The notes under the pieces: generated by a model
What the model was told of the DNA's origin: nothing
Database searches by the model: none
Seen by the model: only the letters and a program-made list of their open reading frames with translations
Part shown: piece after piece, positions 1 to 6,439 of the stretch
Position numbering within the stretch: the first letter of the stretch is position 1
Layout of the letters: every line of letters begins with the position of its first letter
Source: an uncultured Coriobacteriia bacterium
GTDB taxonomy: Bacteria > Actinomycetota > Coriobacteriia > Coriobacteriales > QAMH01
Length of the DNA: 7,191 bases
NCBI GenBank assembly: GCA_902493755.1
Contig: CABURF010000054.1
Span: forward strand, 1-7,191
Direction of reading: 5' to 3'
Position numbers and translations under genes: made by a program

Positions 1-469
1 CGAGCATCGCGGGATAGGCCTGCTCACCAAACTTGCTGCGCGTGAGTGCGAGATACTCGTCCGCATTGGGGCTGTTGAGGCTGACCGAGACGGTGTCGAC
101 GATTCCCTCGAGTTCGGACGTGATGTCGCGGTCATTGATGAGCGAGCCCTGCCCGTTGGTATTGATGCGCACCGGCAACGCCGTGTTCTCTTTCACCCAA
201 CGGGCGACCTCCTTGAGTACCTCGAACGCTTGCATGGGCTCGCCATATCCGCAAAAAACGAGCTCGGAGTAACGCGAGAGGTCGAGCTGACGCAATTGAT
301 CGATGACCTCCTCGGCCGTGGGTTCGTGCTCGAGCCAGAGAACGTCATGGCCGTTAACGGTATCGGATTCGTTGCGAATGCAAAAGGTGCAGCTACACGG
401 GCAGCGATTGGTGAGATTGACGTAGAGTGTGTCACCGATCTCGTACAGTATGTTCATCGCCTTGGTCAT
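1..469 (-). CDS. Radical SAM protein, TatD-associated type (C-terminus beyond window)
   Basis: Reading the minus strand from the ATG at 469 gives 156 uninterrupted codons that run off the left edge, so the C-terminus is missing. The N-terminus carries YVNLTNRCPCSCTFC. Cys23, Cys27 and Cys30 form the CX3CX2C motif that binds the radical SAM [4Fe-4S] cluster. CGYGEP (residues 73-78) fits the GGE-like SAM-binding motif, and RINTNGQG (about 101-108) and VSVSLNSPN (127-135) fit later strands of the partial TIM barrel. The CPCxCTFC context followed by a WLEHEPT stretch (45-51) is what I recall for the TatD-linked radical SAM family, usually about 200 residues and encoded beside or fused to a TatD-type hydrolase; that hydrolase would lie left of position 1. 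The start is supported by GGAG ending 7 nt before the ATG; an in-frame ATG at 457 is less well placed. The radical SAM assignment is firm; the subfamily is from memory and the substrate is unknown. Confidence 0.88.
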   Translation of the reverse strand, partial: MTKAMNILYEIGDTLYVNLTNRCPCSCTFCIRNESDTVNGHDVLWLEHEPTAEEVIDQLRQLDLSRYSELVFCGYGEPMQAFEVLKEVARWVKENTALPVRINTNGQGSLINDRDITSELEGIVDTVSVSLNSPNADEYLALTRSKFGEQAYPAML

Positions 470-507
470 ATGTGAGCTCCGGTTCGGTTTCGTCGTTACG
501 CTTCGAG

Positions 508-536
508 AGAATAGCCCTTCGTGTTGCCCCCGAAAA
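508..536 (-). promoter_or_regulatory. Candidate sigma-70-like promoter for the radical SAM gene
   Basis: On the minus strand a TTTTCG hexamer (536-531) and a TATTCT hexamer (513-508) are separated by 17 bp. This would give a leader of about 30 nt that contains the GGAG ribosome binding site. The matches to consensus are only 3/6 and 4/6, so this is a weak candidate. Read-through from serA is the alternative. Confidence 0.25.
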
Positions 537-579
537 CCCGGAATTCCAACATGCAAAACAACTGACAGCACTATCGAGG

Positions 580-609
580 GGCAAAAGCAGGCAAAAACGC
601 AGTTGCCTG
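580..609 (-). terminator. Weak intrinsic terminator candidate downstream of serA
   Basis: On the minus strand CAGGCAA (609-603) pairs perfectly with TTGCCTG (594-588) across an 8-nt loop, and CTTTTGC follows at once. The 7-bp stem is good but the T-tract is only four bases, so termination may be partial. It lies about 95 bp after the serA stop and before the radical SAM gene. Nothing else convincing was seen in the 232-bp gap between 470 and 701. Confidence 0.42.
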
Positions 610-701
610 TCGAAAAATGACGTTTTCCTGCATTCGCGCACGTAAGAAAGGGTCGCGAGCATAGTGCCCACGGCCCTTCACCTACGACGCTACCAGAGCC
701 C

Positions 702-2285
702 CTACAGGTCGATGTACCAGATGCGCTCGATGTCGAGCGTTGCCTCCAAATCACGACGCACGTTAGCGGGAACGGCTTGATTGAGGTTGATAAGCACCTC
801 GACCAGGGGATGCTCGGAGTCCTTGGCAATCTGCATGGACTCGACGTTGATGCCCGCATCGCCAAACACCGTACCAATCTTGCCAATCTGGCCGGGCTGA
901 TCCTCGTATTCGAGCACGACGAAGTCCTTCATCGGCACGAAGTCGACAGGCAGGCCCATGAAGTTGATGATACGTGGCATGTCCGAGGTCATATCGCGCG
1001 TGACGCTGATGGAGTACACGTCGTCACCACACGACGCCTCGATCTCAATGTAGCTCGGATAGCTCTCGGAGAGCGGGTCGGTAGCGGTCTCGACGACGAT
1101 GCCACGCTGCTCGGCGATGTAGCTTGCATTGATGATGTTGACGGTGACTTCGCTGTTGAACGTTACGCCGCCCGCAAGCGCCGCCATTCCCAGGATCGTC
1201 GGATCCGTGTCTGCTATCTTGCCACATGCCGTGACCTTCAGCTTCTCGATGCCGCCGCCAACAACCTGCGACAGAATCTCGCCACCGCGCTGGGCAACGG
1301 GGATGAAGTACTTGAGCTGCGCCATGACATCAGCCGGGATGCGCGCAGCGTTCACTGCCGTCGCCACCGTCTTGCCTTCGAGACCGGCGATGACATACTC
1401 GGCGATCTGCGTGGCAGCACGGGTCTGGGCCTCCTTGGTGGATGCGCCCAAATGCGGGGTGATGACGACGTTCTCGAACTTGTGGATGGGTGAATCGGAA
1501 ACGGGCTCGTTCTCCCACACGTCGATGCCAGCGCCAGCAAGATGGCCGTTCTCGAGCGCATCGGCAAGCGCATCGAGGTCGACCAGGCCGCCGCGTGCAA
1601 CGTTGAGAACGATGGCGCCCTCGGGCATCTCGGCCAGCTGTTTGGCGCCAATCATGCCGGTGGTCTCGGGGGTCTTGGGCATGTGCAAAGTGATGAAATC
1701 GGACTGCTTGCACACCTCGTCGATATCATCAAGCAGTGTGATGCCATAGTGAGCAGCGCGCTCGGGCGGGCAGTACGGGTCATAGCCGATGAGCTTCATG
1801 CCAAAGGCGGCGGCTCGCTCGGCAACGAGCAGGCCAACGTGACCGGTACCGAAGATGCCAAGCGTCTTGTCCTGGAGCTCCTTGCCCGTGAACTTGGAGC
1901 GATCCCACTTGCCTTCCTTCATGGACGCGCTCGCAGCAGCGGTGTTGCGTGCGGTGGCGAGCATGAGCGCCATGGTCTGCTCGGCAGCGGACACGACGTT
2001 AGAGAGCGGTGCGTTGCATACGATGATGCCGCGCTCGGTAGCGGCCTCGCGGTCGATATTGTCAACGCCCACACCGGCACGGCCGATAATTTTGAGCTTG
2101 TTTCCAGCCTCGATGACCTCGCGGGTAACCGTCGTGGCAGAACGCACGATGAGCGCGTCATACTCGGGAATCATCTCGACGAGTTCCTCAGGTGTGGTGT
2201 CGGGCTTGAACGTGACTTCGTAGCCGGCATCCTCGAGCACGGCGATGCCAGCCTTGTTGAACTTCTCCGGAATCAGTATCTTCAT
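702..2285 (-). CDS. serA: D-3-phosphoglycerate dehydrogenase (long ACT-domain type)
   Basis: The 527-residue product oxidises 3-phosphoglycerate to 3-phosphohydroxypyruvate with NAD+, the first committed step of cytoplasmic serine synthesis. The substrate-binding domain is formed by about residues 1-95 and 285-315. The NAD-binding domain (about 99-282) contains GTGHVG at 146-151 and Asp169 after the second strand. Arg231 (NVARGG), Glu260 (ENEP) and His278 (PHLGAST) match the catalytic Arg/Glu/His of the D-2-hydroxyacid dehydrogenases. An intervening ASB domain (about 318-450) and a C-terminal ACT domain (454-527) give the long form known from actinobacteria, where serine feedback acts on the enzyme. 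The start is the ATG at 2285: GAGGA (2295-2291) lies 5 nt upstream and the protein opens with the family-typical MKILIPEKF. An upstream ATG at 2399 would add 38 unlike residues. No serC or serB is adjacent. The large ORFs on the opposite strand are codon-bias shadows. Confidence 0.97.
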   Translation of the reverse strand: MKILIPEKFNKAGIAVLEDAGYEVTFKPDTTPEELVEMIPEYDALIVRSATTVTREVIEAGNKLKIIGRAGVGVDNIDREAATERGIIVCNAPLSNVVSAAEQTMALMLATARNTAAASASMKEGKWDRSKFTGKELQDKTLGIFGTGHVGLLVAERAAAFGMKLIGYDPYCPPERAAHYGITLLDDIDEVCKQSDFITLHMPKTPETTGMIGAKQLAEMPEGAIVLNVARGGLVDLDALADALENGHLAGAGIDVWENEPVSDSPIHKFENVVITPHLGASTKEAQTRAATQIAEYVIAGLEGKTVATAVNAARIPADVMAQLKYFIPVAQRGGEILSQVVGGGIEKLKVTACGKIADTDPTILGMAALAGGVTFNSEVTVNIINASYIAEQRGIVVETATDPLSESYPSYIEIEASCGDDVYSISVTRDMTSDMPRIINFMGLPVDFVPMKDFVVLEYEDQPGQIGKIGTVFGDAGINVESMQIAKDSEHPLVEVLINLNQAVPANVRRDLEATLDIERIWYIDL

Positions 2286-2337
2286 GACTATCCTCATTCT
2301 CTTGTTGCCATAATGAGACGGCGTAGCAAATGCAATT

Positions 2338-2367
2338 ATTGTAGTCACCTTCCATCTCGGGCGATAA
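2338..2367 (-). promoter_or_regulatory. Candidate serA promoter
   Basis: On the minus strand TACAAT (2343-2338, 5/6 to the -10 consensus) is preceded by TTATCG (2367-2362, 3/6) with an 18-bp spacer. Transcription would begin near 2331, leaving a leader of about 45 nt with the GAGGA ribosome binding site. The -10 is reasonable and the -35 weak. Other AT-rich hexamers around 2400-2420 could serve instead. Confidence 0.35.
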
Positions 2368-2418
2368 GGGCTTCCCCCTTTTGTTTCGACAAGCGTCATG
2401 AAAACTGTATATTTATAT

Positions 2419-2479
2419 CGATTTGGCGGTTTTATCTCATAAAATACGGTTAAACACTTTTGATTTTACCGCCATATCG
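2419..2479. repeat. Interrupted inverted repeat, possible operator
   Basis: CGATTTGGCGGT (2419-2430) and ACCGCCATATCG (2468-2479) are inverted copies matching at 11 of 12 positions, with a 37-bp AT-rich spacer. The right arm lies between the predicted -35 and -10 of the 2494 gene, where a bound protein would block RNA polymerase. Two half-sites about 49 bp apart would suit a regulator binding each arm or looping. The serA start is about 135 bp from the nearer arm. The binding protein is unknown. A weak extra stem, AAGGG/CCCTT, lies at 2366-2380. Confidence 0.5.
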
Positions 2480-2487
2480 CATATTTT
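2460..2487 (+). promoter_or_regulatory. Candidate promoter giving a leaderless mRNA
   Basis: TTGATT (2460-2465) and TATTTT (2482-2487) are each 4/6 to consensus with a 16-bp spacer. The expected start site falls at about 2494, the A of the ATG itself. No purine-rich Shine-Dalgarno lies in the 30 bases before the ATG, which fits leaderless translation, a common mode in actinobacteria. An alternative -10, TAAAAT at 2440-2445, would give a leader of about 42 nt but still no ribosome binding site. Confidence 0.4.
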
Positions 2488-2493
2488 AATCAT

Positions 2494-3495
2494 ATGACAA
2501 AACAGGCACACATCATCCTTGCCTACGAAAGCTCGCTCGCCTATTGGCGCAACCCAGCAGCGAAACGTGGGCGAAGCCTAGACGCCGTCGAGGCGCATAA
2601 CTTTATCGATCAGGCGTGTGGGTGTACTCACGTGCAGACGCTCAACAACGCCCTTTCGTCGGATTTGCTCGCGGGCATGTGCAAGCCGCTCGACCTGCTC
2701 ACCGCCAATCGGAACGAAAGACGCTCCACGAAGCGAGCGCGATTCCATTGCGTGCAAACTGCTCTGCCAGACGGAGCGCTTGTTCTGGTTGACGAAACGG
2801 CCCTTCCTGATGGCACAGTTTTACGTATCGCACTCAGCAGTCCCGAATTTTGCTTCTTGCAAATGGCTCGCTTGCTTGCATGGTTCGACTTGATTGCCCT
2901 CGGCTTCGAGTTCTGCGGAGGCTACGCGCTCGCTCCCGATGCTACGCGCGGATTTCTCCCCCGCAGCCCCATCAGCGCACCGGAGAGCCTTGCCGTTTTC
3001 GCCGCAGATGCCCACAACTTTACGGGTGCCAAGGCGGCTCGCAAGGCAGCTCGGCAAATCCTGCAAGAATCCCGCTCACCCAAGGAGACGAAAGTCTGCA
3101 TGCTCGCCCATCTTCCCCGACTCCAGGGAGGGATGGGGTGCAAGGCCCCTCTGCTCGGCCAGAAAATCGAGGCGCCCGATCCCGCCGCTCGCATTCTTGG
3201 CACGCGCACCTTCAAACCCGACCTCTATTGGCCCGAATATCGCATAGCCGTTGAGTACAGCAGCCATACGTGGCCATCGGCACATGAGCGCCTGAATTAC
3301 GACAAGCTCGTGCGCAATGCATATCGCATGCTCGGAATCACCGCTATCTCGCTTGGTAAAGATGACCTGTCCGACGATGCAGGACTGCGAAAGCGATTCG
3401 AGCTCGTCAATCGCAAATGCGGACGGCGCTTGCAGGCGCCGAACGACCGACATTTAGCTCGTCAACGCGAGTTGCTCGACTGGGTGAGCAGCTAG
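2494..3495 (+). CDS. Hypothetical protein with PD-(D/E)XK/DUF559-like C-terminal region
   Basis: The product has 333 residues, with no signal peptide or obvious membrane segment. Residues about 1-130 include an AYESSLAYWR opening and a SPEFCFLQMARLL segment (116-128). The middle carries SPKETKVCMLAHLPRLQGG (195-213). The C-terminal part has DLYWPEYRIAVEYSS (243-257), then a basic helix with a KLVRNAYRMLGITAISL stretch (271-287). Asp243 and Glu254 sit on what look like adjacent beta strands and a helix-strand unit follows, the arrangement of the DUF559/Vsr-like PD-(D/E)XK nuclease fold. The usual lysine after the second acid is absent (E-Y-S), so activity cannot be assumed. From memory, similar multi-copy hypothetical proteins occur in Coriobacteriia genomes; no named function is known to me. 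The start has no Shine-Dalgarno and is probably leaderless. It is divergent from serA. A restriction, defence or toxin-antitoxin role is possible but not shown. Confidence 0.8.
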   Translation: MTKQAHIILAYESSLAYWRNPAAKRGRSLDAVEAHNFIDQACGCTHVQTLNNALSSDLLAGMCKPLDLLTANRNERRSTKRARFHCVQTALPDGALVLVDETALPDGTVLRIALSSPEFCFLQMARLLAWFDLIALGFEFCGGYALAPDATRGFLPRSPISAPESLAVFAADAHNFTGAKAARKAARQILQESRSPKETKVCMLAHLPRLQGGMGCKAPLLGQKIEAPDPAARILGTRTFKPDLYWPEYRIAVEYSSHTWPSAHERLNYDKLVRNAYRMLGITAISLGKDDLSDDAGLRKRFELVNRKCGRRLQAPNDRHLARQRELLDWVSS

Positions 3496-3608
3496 CTCTT
3501 CCGAGCGCGCGGCCATATCTCATTTGCTCTTTCGGGCCTCCCGTCCTAGCTGTCCTTTCGTACATGCGCTACTATCGCTTGAAGTAACAACGCGCGAAAG
3601 GATGCCCC

Positions 3609-3965
3609 ATGGCTTCAGCATACGATGTCATCGTCGATACCCCCAAATACCACCTCCAGGGAAAGGCAAGGCTCGAACTCCTAGGCGAGACGGCCCGCGC
3701 ACATCTCGACATCACCGACATGGGATCACTTGACGGAGAGGGCACTCGCAACGGCAAGGAATTTGACGTTTCCGGCATCGCGCACATTGATGGCAAGGAC
3801 ATCGAGTTCACCGCACATGGTGCGACCTGGGCAAATAGCATCGACGTCAAGGCGCAGACGAGCATCGGCGAGGTCGTAATCTACGGAACGATGACCGGCT
3901 ACTCCGCAGGCGACGTCGTTGGCAACGACGCCGGCTTCGCGGGCCGCTGGGCCGACGTGCAGTAG
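3609..3965 (+). CDS. Small acidic hypothetical protein, probably all-beta
   Basis: This 118-residue protein is not one I recognise with certainty. The start is well supported by AAAGGA at 3597-3602, 6 nt before the ATG. It has no cysteine, signal peptide or membrane helix, and about 18 acidic against 9 basic residues. The sequence alternates short hydrophobic strands with glycine turns: LQGKARLEL, GKEFDVSGIAHIDGKDIEF, GEVVIYGTMTG. This suggests a small beta-barrel or sandwich. The opening YDVIVDTP and the repeated G-x-x-F/V-x-x-x-G rhythm recall small beta-rich hypothetical proteins of anaerobic bacteria, but that is weak memory. A possible -10 (TACTAT, 3570-3575) lies upstream, with no clear -35. 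It probably forms its own transcript, since a strong terminator follows. The 113-bp gap before it holds no convincing terminator for the 2494 gene. Confidence 0.75.
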   Translation: MASAYDVIVDTPKYHLQGKARLELLGETARAHLDITDMGSLDGEGTRNGKEFDVSGIAHIDGKDIEFTAHGATWANSIDVKAQTSIGEVVIYGTMTGYSAGDVVGNDAGFAGRWADVQ

Positions 3966-3984
3966 ACGACGTGACAAAGAAGCC

Positions 3985-4024
3985 GGGAACGTCTTGCTAA
4001 CTCGTGGTTCCCGTAAGTTTTTTT
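3985..4024 (+). terminator. Rho-independent terminator after the small hypothetical gene
   Basis: CGGGAAC (3985-3991) pairs perfectly with GTTCCCG (4008-4014) over a 16-nt loop. A T-tract of six (4019-4024) follows after TAAG. The position, 20 bp past the stop codon at 3965, suits termination of the 3609-3965 transcript and separates it from the regulator gene. Confidence 0.72.
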
Positions 4025-4047
4025 CGTGCGCAGAACGAGCGTTTTTC

Positions 4048-4074
4048 TTGCATAGCACACGGTCACGGTATATC
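4048..4074 (+). promoter_or_regulatory. Candidate promoter for the HTH-cupin regulator
   Basis: TTGCAT (4048-4053) and TATATC (4069-4074), each 4/6 to consensus, are separated by 15 bp, short of the ideal 17. Transcription would begin near 4081, giving a leader of about 29 nt that includes the AAAGG ribosome binding site. A promoter is expected here because a terminator lies just upstream; the exact elements are uncertain. Confidence 0.33.
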
Positions 4075-4109
4075 CTCAACGACAATTCCGTTCCAGAGAA
4101 AGGCCGATT

Positions 4110-4661
4110 ATGTCAACTGATTTCATCGCTATTGGCGAGCGCATCCGAGGCATCCGCGAGGCCTGCGACGTAACGGCCGAGGACATGGCTGCCGACCTTG
4201 ACGTCGATCTGGAGACCTACACCCAATGGGAGGAGACGGGTGCCGACGTACCCATCTCGGCCATCTATCACATGGCAAACCGCTTCGGCATCGAGTTCAC
4301 AGAAATCCTAACGGGCAAATCTGGGCACCTCGACACCTTCCACCTCATCAAAGCCGGTGAGGGCCGTGAGGTCGACCGCCTTCCGGGCTATCACTTTGAG
4401 GATCTGGCCTGGCGTTTCACGCAGAAGGATTTCCAGCCCCTGCTCGTTACCCTCGATCCCCATGACGAACCCGCAGAGCTCGTCGACCATCGGGGCCAGG
4501 AGTTCAACTACATCCTCGAGGGATCTATCGTCTTCACCTTTGACGACCGTGAGATAGTCCTCGACGCAGGTGACTCCATCTTCTTCAATCCGGAACACAG
4601 GCACGGACAGCGCTGCAATGGCGACGTACCTGCCAAGTTCCTCACCATCATTTCAGAGTAA
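4110..4661 (+). CDS. XRE-family HTH transcriptional regulator with C-terminal cupin domain
   Basis: The 183-residue protein joins an N-terminal helix-turn-helix (about 8-68: IGERIRGIRE, VTAEDMAADL, YTQWEETGADVPISAIYHMA) to a cupin barrel (about 108-181). The HTH/cupin_2 architecture is typical of cytoplasmic regulators in which the cupin binds a small effector. The first cupin motif is HRGQEFNYILEG, with His127, Glu131 and Gly138. Position 125 is Val where many metal cupins have the first His of HxH. The second motif is GDSIFFNPEHRHGQ, with His163 and His165. A metal site is therefore possible but incomplete. The start has AAAGG at 4099-4103, 6 nt before the ATG. The acyl-CoA synthetase follows 65 bp downstream on the same strand, so control of that gene by an organic acid or CoA ester is the natural guess. 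Pairs of an HTH-cupin protein with an AMP-binding enzyme are, as I recall, recurrent in anaerobes. The effector is unknown. Confidence 0.9.
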   Translation: MSTDFIAIGERIRGIREACDVTAEDMAADLDVDLETYTQWEETGADVPISAIYHMANRFGIEFTEILTGKSGHLDTFHLIKAGEGREVDRLPGYHFEDLAWRFTQKDFQPLLVTLDPHDEPAELVDHRGQEFNYILEGSIVFTFDDREIVLDAGDSIFFNPEHRHGQRCNGDVPAKFLTIISE

Positions 4662-4667
4662 CCAAAC

Positions 4668-4706
4668 TGGGACAAATGACCTGTCCATTTGTCCCCATTT
4701 GTCCCA
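4668..4706. repeat. Palindromic three-copy 10-mer element (REP-like)
   Basis: GGGACAAATG (4669-4678) is followed by two tandem copies of its exact reverse complement, CATTTGTCCC, at 4686-4695 and 4696-4705. The first arm can form a 10-bp hairpin with a 7-nt loop using the middle copy. It can also form an 11-bp hairpin (4668-4678 with 4696-4706) with a 17-nt loop using the last copy. GGGACAAATG/CATTTGTCCC palindromes resemble the dispersed GGGACA-type repeats that I associate with REP/RAYT elements in many bacteria; no transposase is seen here. There is no T-tract, so it is not a standard terminator. It fills the gap between the regulator and the synthetase. Confidence 0.75.
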
Positions 4707-4726
4707 AAAGCAGAAAGCATAGAACC

Positions 4727-6400
4727 GTGGATTACATACTCAGCAAATATTGTCCCCGCATCGAATTCGACTCGTACGAGGATTTCTACGACAACTTCAA
4801 GATCGACGTGCCCGAGAACTTCAACTTCGCCTACGACGTCGTTGACGAATGGGCGCGCGTCGAGCCCGAGAAGAAGGCCCTCGTCTGGATCAACGACGCT
4901 GGCGAGGAACGCGAGTTCACGTTCACCGACATCTCGCTGCTCTCCAACCGCGCCGCCAACGCCTTCAAGAAGCTCGGCATCCGCAAGGGCGACGTCGTGA
5001 TGATGATGCTGCGCCGCCGTTGGGAATACTGGGTGTGCGCTATGGCGCTATGCAAGATCGGCGCGACCATCATTCCCGCAACCATCCAGCTCACCTCAAA
5101 AGACGTCGCATATCGCGCGAACTCGGCAGACGTGAAGATGCTCATCTGCGTCGATGACGACTACGTGGTCGAGCAGGTGGAGGGCGCCCTTCCCAGCTCG
5201 CCCAGCGTCAAGGAGAAGGTGCTCGTCGCGGGTAAGCGCAACGGCTGGCTGTCCTTCGACGAGCTCATCGAGAGCGCGAGCGACCAGTGGGAGCGTCCTA
5301 CGGGCGAGGATGCCACGCAGATCGACGACATCATGCTCATCTACTTCACGAGCGGCACAACGGGCAACGCCAAGGCCGTGGAGCACAGCTTCAAGCATCC
5401 GCTTGGGCACATCCTCACCGCCAAATACTGGCAGCAGGTGCGCGAGAACCGCCTGCACATGAGCGTGACCGACAGCGGATGGGCCAAATTTGGCTGGGGC
5501 AAGATCTATGGCCAGTGGATTGCCGGCGCCGCGATTTTTGCCTACGACATGGACAAGTTCGTGCCTGCCAAACTGCTACAGGTCATGCAGGACTACGACC
5601 TCGCGACCTTCTGCGCGCCACCGACCATGTACCGCTTCATGCTGCAGGAGGATGTCGCGGCATATGACCTTTCTTCCATCGAGAACTTCGCGACTGCGGG
5701 CGAGCCGCTTAACGGCGAGGTGACCATCCAGTGGGAAAAGCTCACGGGCAAGAAGATCCGCGAGGGCTTCGGCCAGACGGAAGGCCCCGTGCTGCTGGCG
5801 ACCTATCCGTGGATCGAGCCGCGCCCCGGCTCCATGGGCAAGCCCAGCCCACTGCTCAACATCAAGCTGCTCGATGATGATGGCTACGAGGTCGCCGACG
5901 GTAGCGAGGGCGCTATCTGCGTCACGGGCCTCAAGGAGGCCTATCCACCGGGCCTATTCGTCGGCTACTACAACGACCCCGAACGCACGGCCGAGGCCGT
6001 GGGTGGCGAGTATTACAACCTGCACGACATGGCCTGGCGCGACACGGATGGCTATTGCTTCTTCGTTGGCCGCAACGACGACGTCATCAAGTGCTCCGGC
6101 TATCGCATCGGGCCCTTCGAGGTGGAGAGTGCGCTCGTGGCGCATCCGGCCGTCGTCGAGTGCGCGGTAACCGCCGCCCCCGATCCCGTGCGTGGCAAGG
6201 TCGTGAAGGCCTCCATCATCCTGGCCAAGGGCTACGAGCCGAGCGACGAACTCACGAAGGAGCTGCAGGACCACGTCAAGCACACGACGGCGCCGTACAA
6301 GTACCCGCGCATCGTGGAGTACGTCGATGATCTACCCAAGACCATTGGCGGCAAGATCAAGCGCAAGATGATCCGCAACGCCGACGGGGTTAACGACTAG
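4727..6400 (+). CDS. Acyl-CoA synthetase (AMP-forming), medium-chain/AcsM-like
   Basis: The 557-residue enzyme of the ANL superfamily should activate a carboxylic acid with ATP to an acyl-AMP and transfer it to CoA in the cytoplasm. The ATP-binding loop is FTSGTTGNAK (207-216). The A5 motif is GFGQTEG (347-353), and NLHDMAW (431-437) supplies the ribose-binding Asp434. GRNDDVIKCSGYRIGPFEVE (448-467) is the hinge and CoA-domain entry. GGKIKRK (541-547) holds the catalytic Lys543. The DSGWAKFGWGKIYGQW stretch (249-264) is typical of medium-chain and branched-chain acyl-CoA synthetases rather than acetyl-CoA synthetase proper. The start is taken as GTG 4727, giving the family-like opening DYILSKYCPRIEFDSYEDF, with AGAAAG (4712-4717) as a weak ribosome binding site. 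The in-frame ATG at 4676 lies inside the palindromic repeat and would add 17 unlike residues. It is probably cotranscribed with, and controlled by, the HTH-cupin gene. The exact acid is unknown. Confidence 0.93.
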   Translation: MDYILSKYCPRIEFDSYEDFYDNFKIDVPENFNFAYDVVDEWARVEPEKKALVWINDAGEEREFTFTDISLLSNRAANAFKKLGIRKGDVVMMMLRRRWEYWVCAMALCKIGATIIPATIQLTSKDVAYRANSADVKMLICVDDDYVVEQVEGALPSSPSVKEKVLVAGKRNGWLSFDELIESASDQWERPTGEDATQIDDIMLIYFTSGTTGNAKAVEHSFKHPLGHILTAKYWQQVRENRLHMSVTDSGWAKFGWGKIYGQWIAGAAIFAYDMDKFVPAKLLQVMQDYDLATFCAPPTMYRFMLQEDVAAYDLSSIENFATAGEPLNGEVTIQWEKLTGKKIREGFGQTEGPVLLATYPWIEPRPGSMGKPSPLLNIKLLDDDGYEVADGSEGAICVTGLKEAYPPGLFVGYYNDPERTAEAVGGEYYNLHDMAWRDTDGYCFFVGRNDDVIKCSGYRIGPFEVESALVAHPAVVECAVTAAPDPVRGKVVKASIILAKGYEPSDELTKELQDHVKHTTAPYKYPRIVEYVDDLPKTIGGKIKRKMIRNADGVND

Positions 6401-6439
6401 CGCATCGAGACTGGCTTCACGCCTGAAAAAACCCAATAC

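Noticed and set aside
193..475. Short open frames on both strands overlapping the radical SAM gene
   Set aside because: They lie in other frames of a gene with clear motifs; their compositions are not protein-like.
540..547. GGAATTCC palindrome in the serA/radical SAM gap
   Set aside because: An 8-bp palindrome alone, not placed at any promoter element; likely chance.
2366..2380. AAGGG/CCCTT hairpin with a following TTTTGTTT as a terminator
   Set aside because: The stem is only 5 bp, and on the plus strand no gene ends upstream of it (serA is divergent); not credible as a terminator.
2286..2399. 38-residue N-terminal extension of serA from an ATG at 2399
   Set aside because: The GAGGA-spaced ATG at 2285 gives the usual SerA start and length; the extension lies in promoter sequence.
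1542..2453. 303-codon open frame on the plus strand opposite serA
   Set aside because: It is antisense to a well-conserved gene in GC-rich DNA, has low-complexity composition and no ribosome binding site; a codon-bias shadow. The same holds for the plus-strand frames at 777-1493 and 1129-1749.
6401..6430. Terminator after the acyl-CoA synthetase
   Set aside because: The only hairpin seen is a 3-bp GGC/GCC stem, followed by A rather than T on the plus strand.
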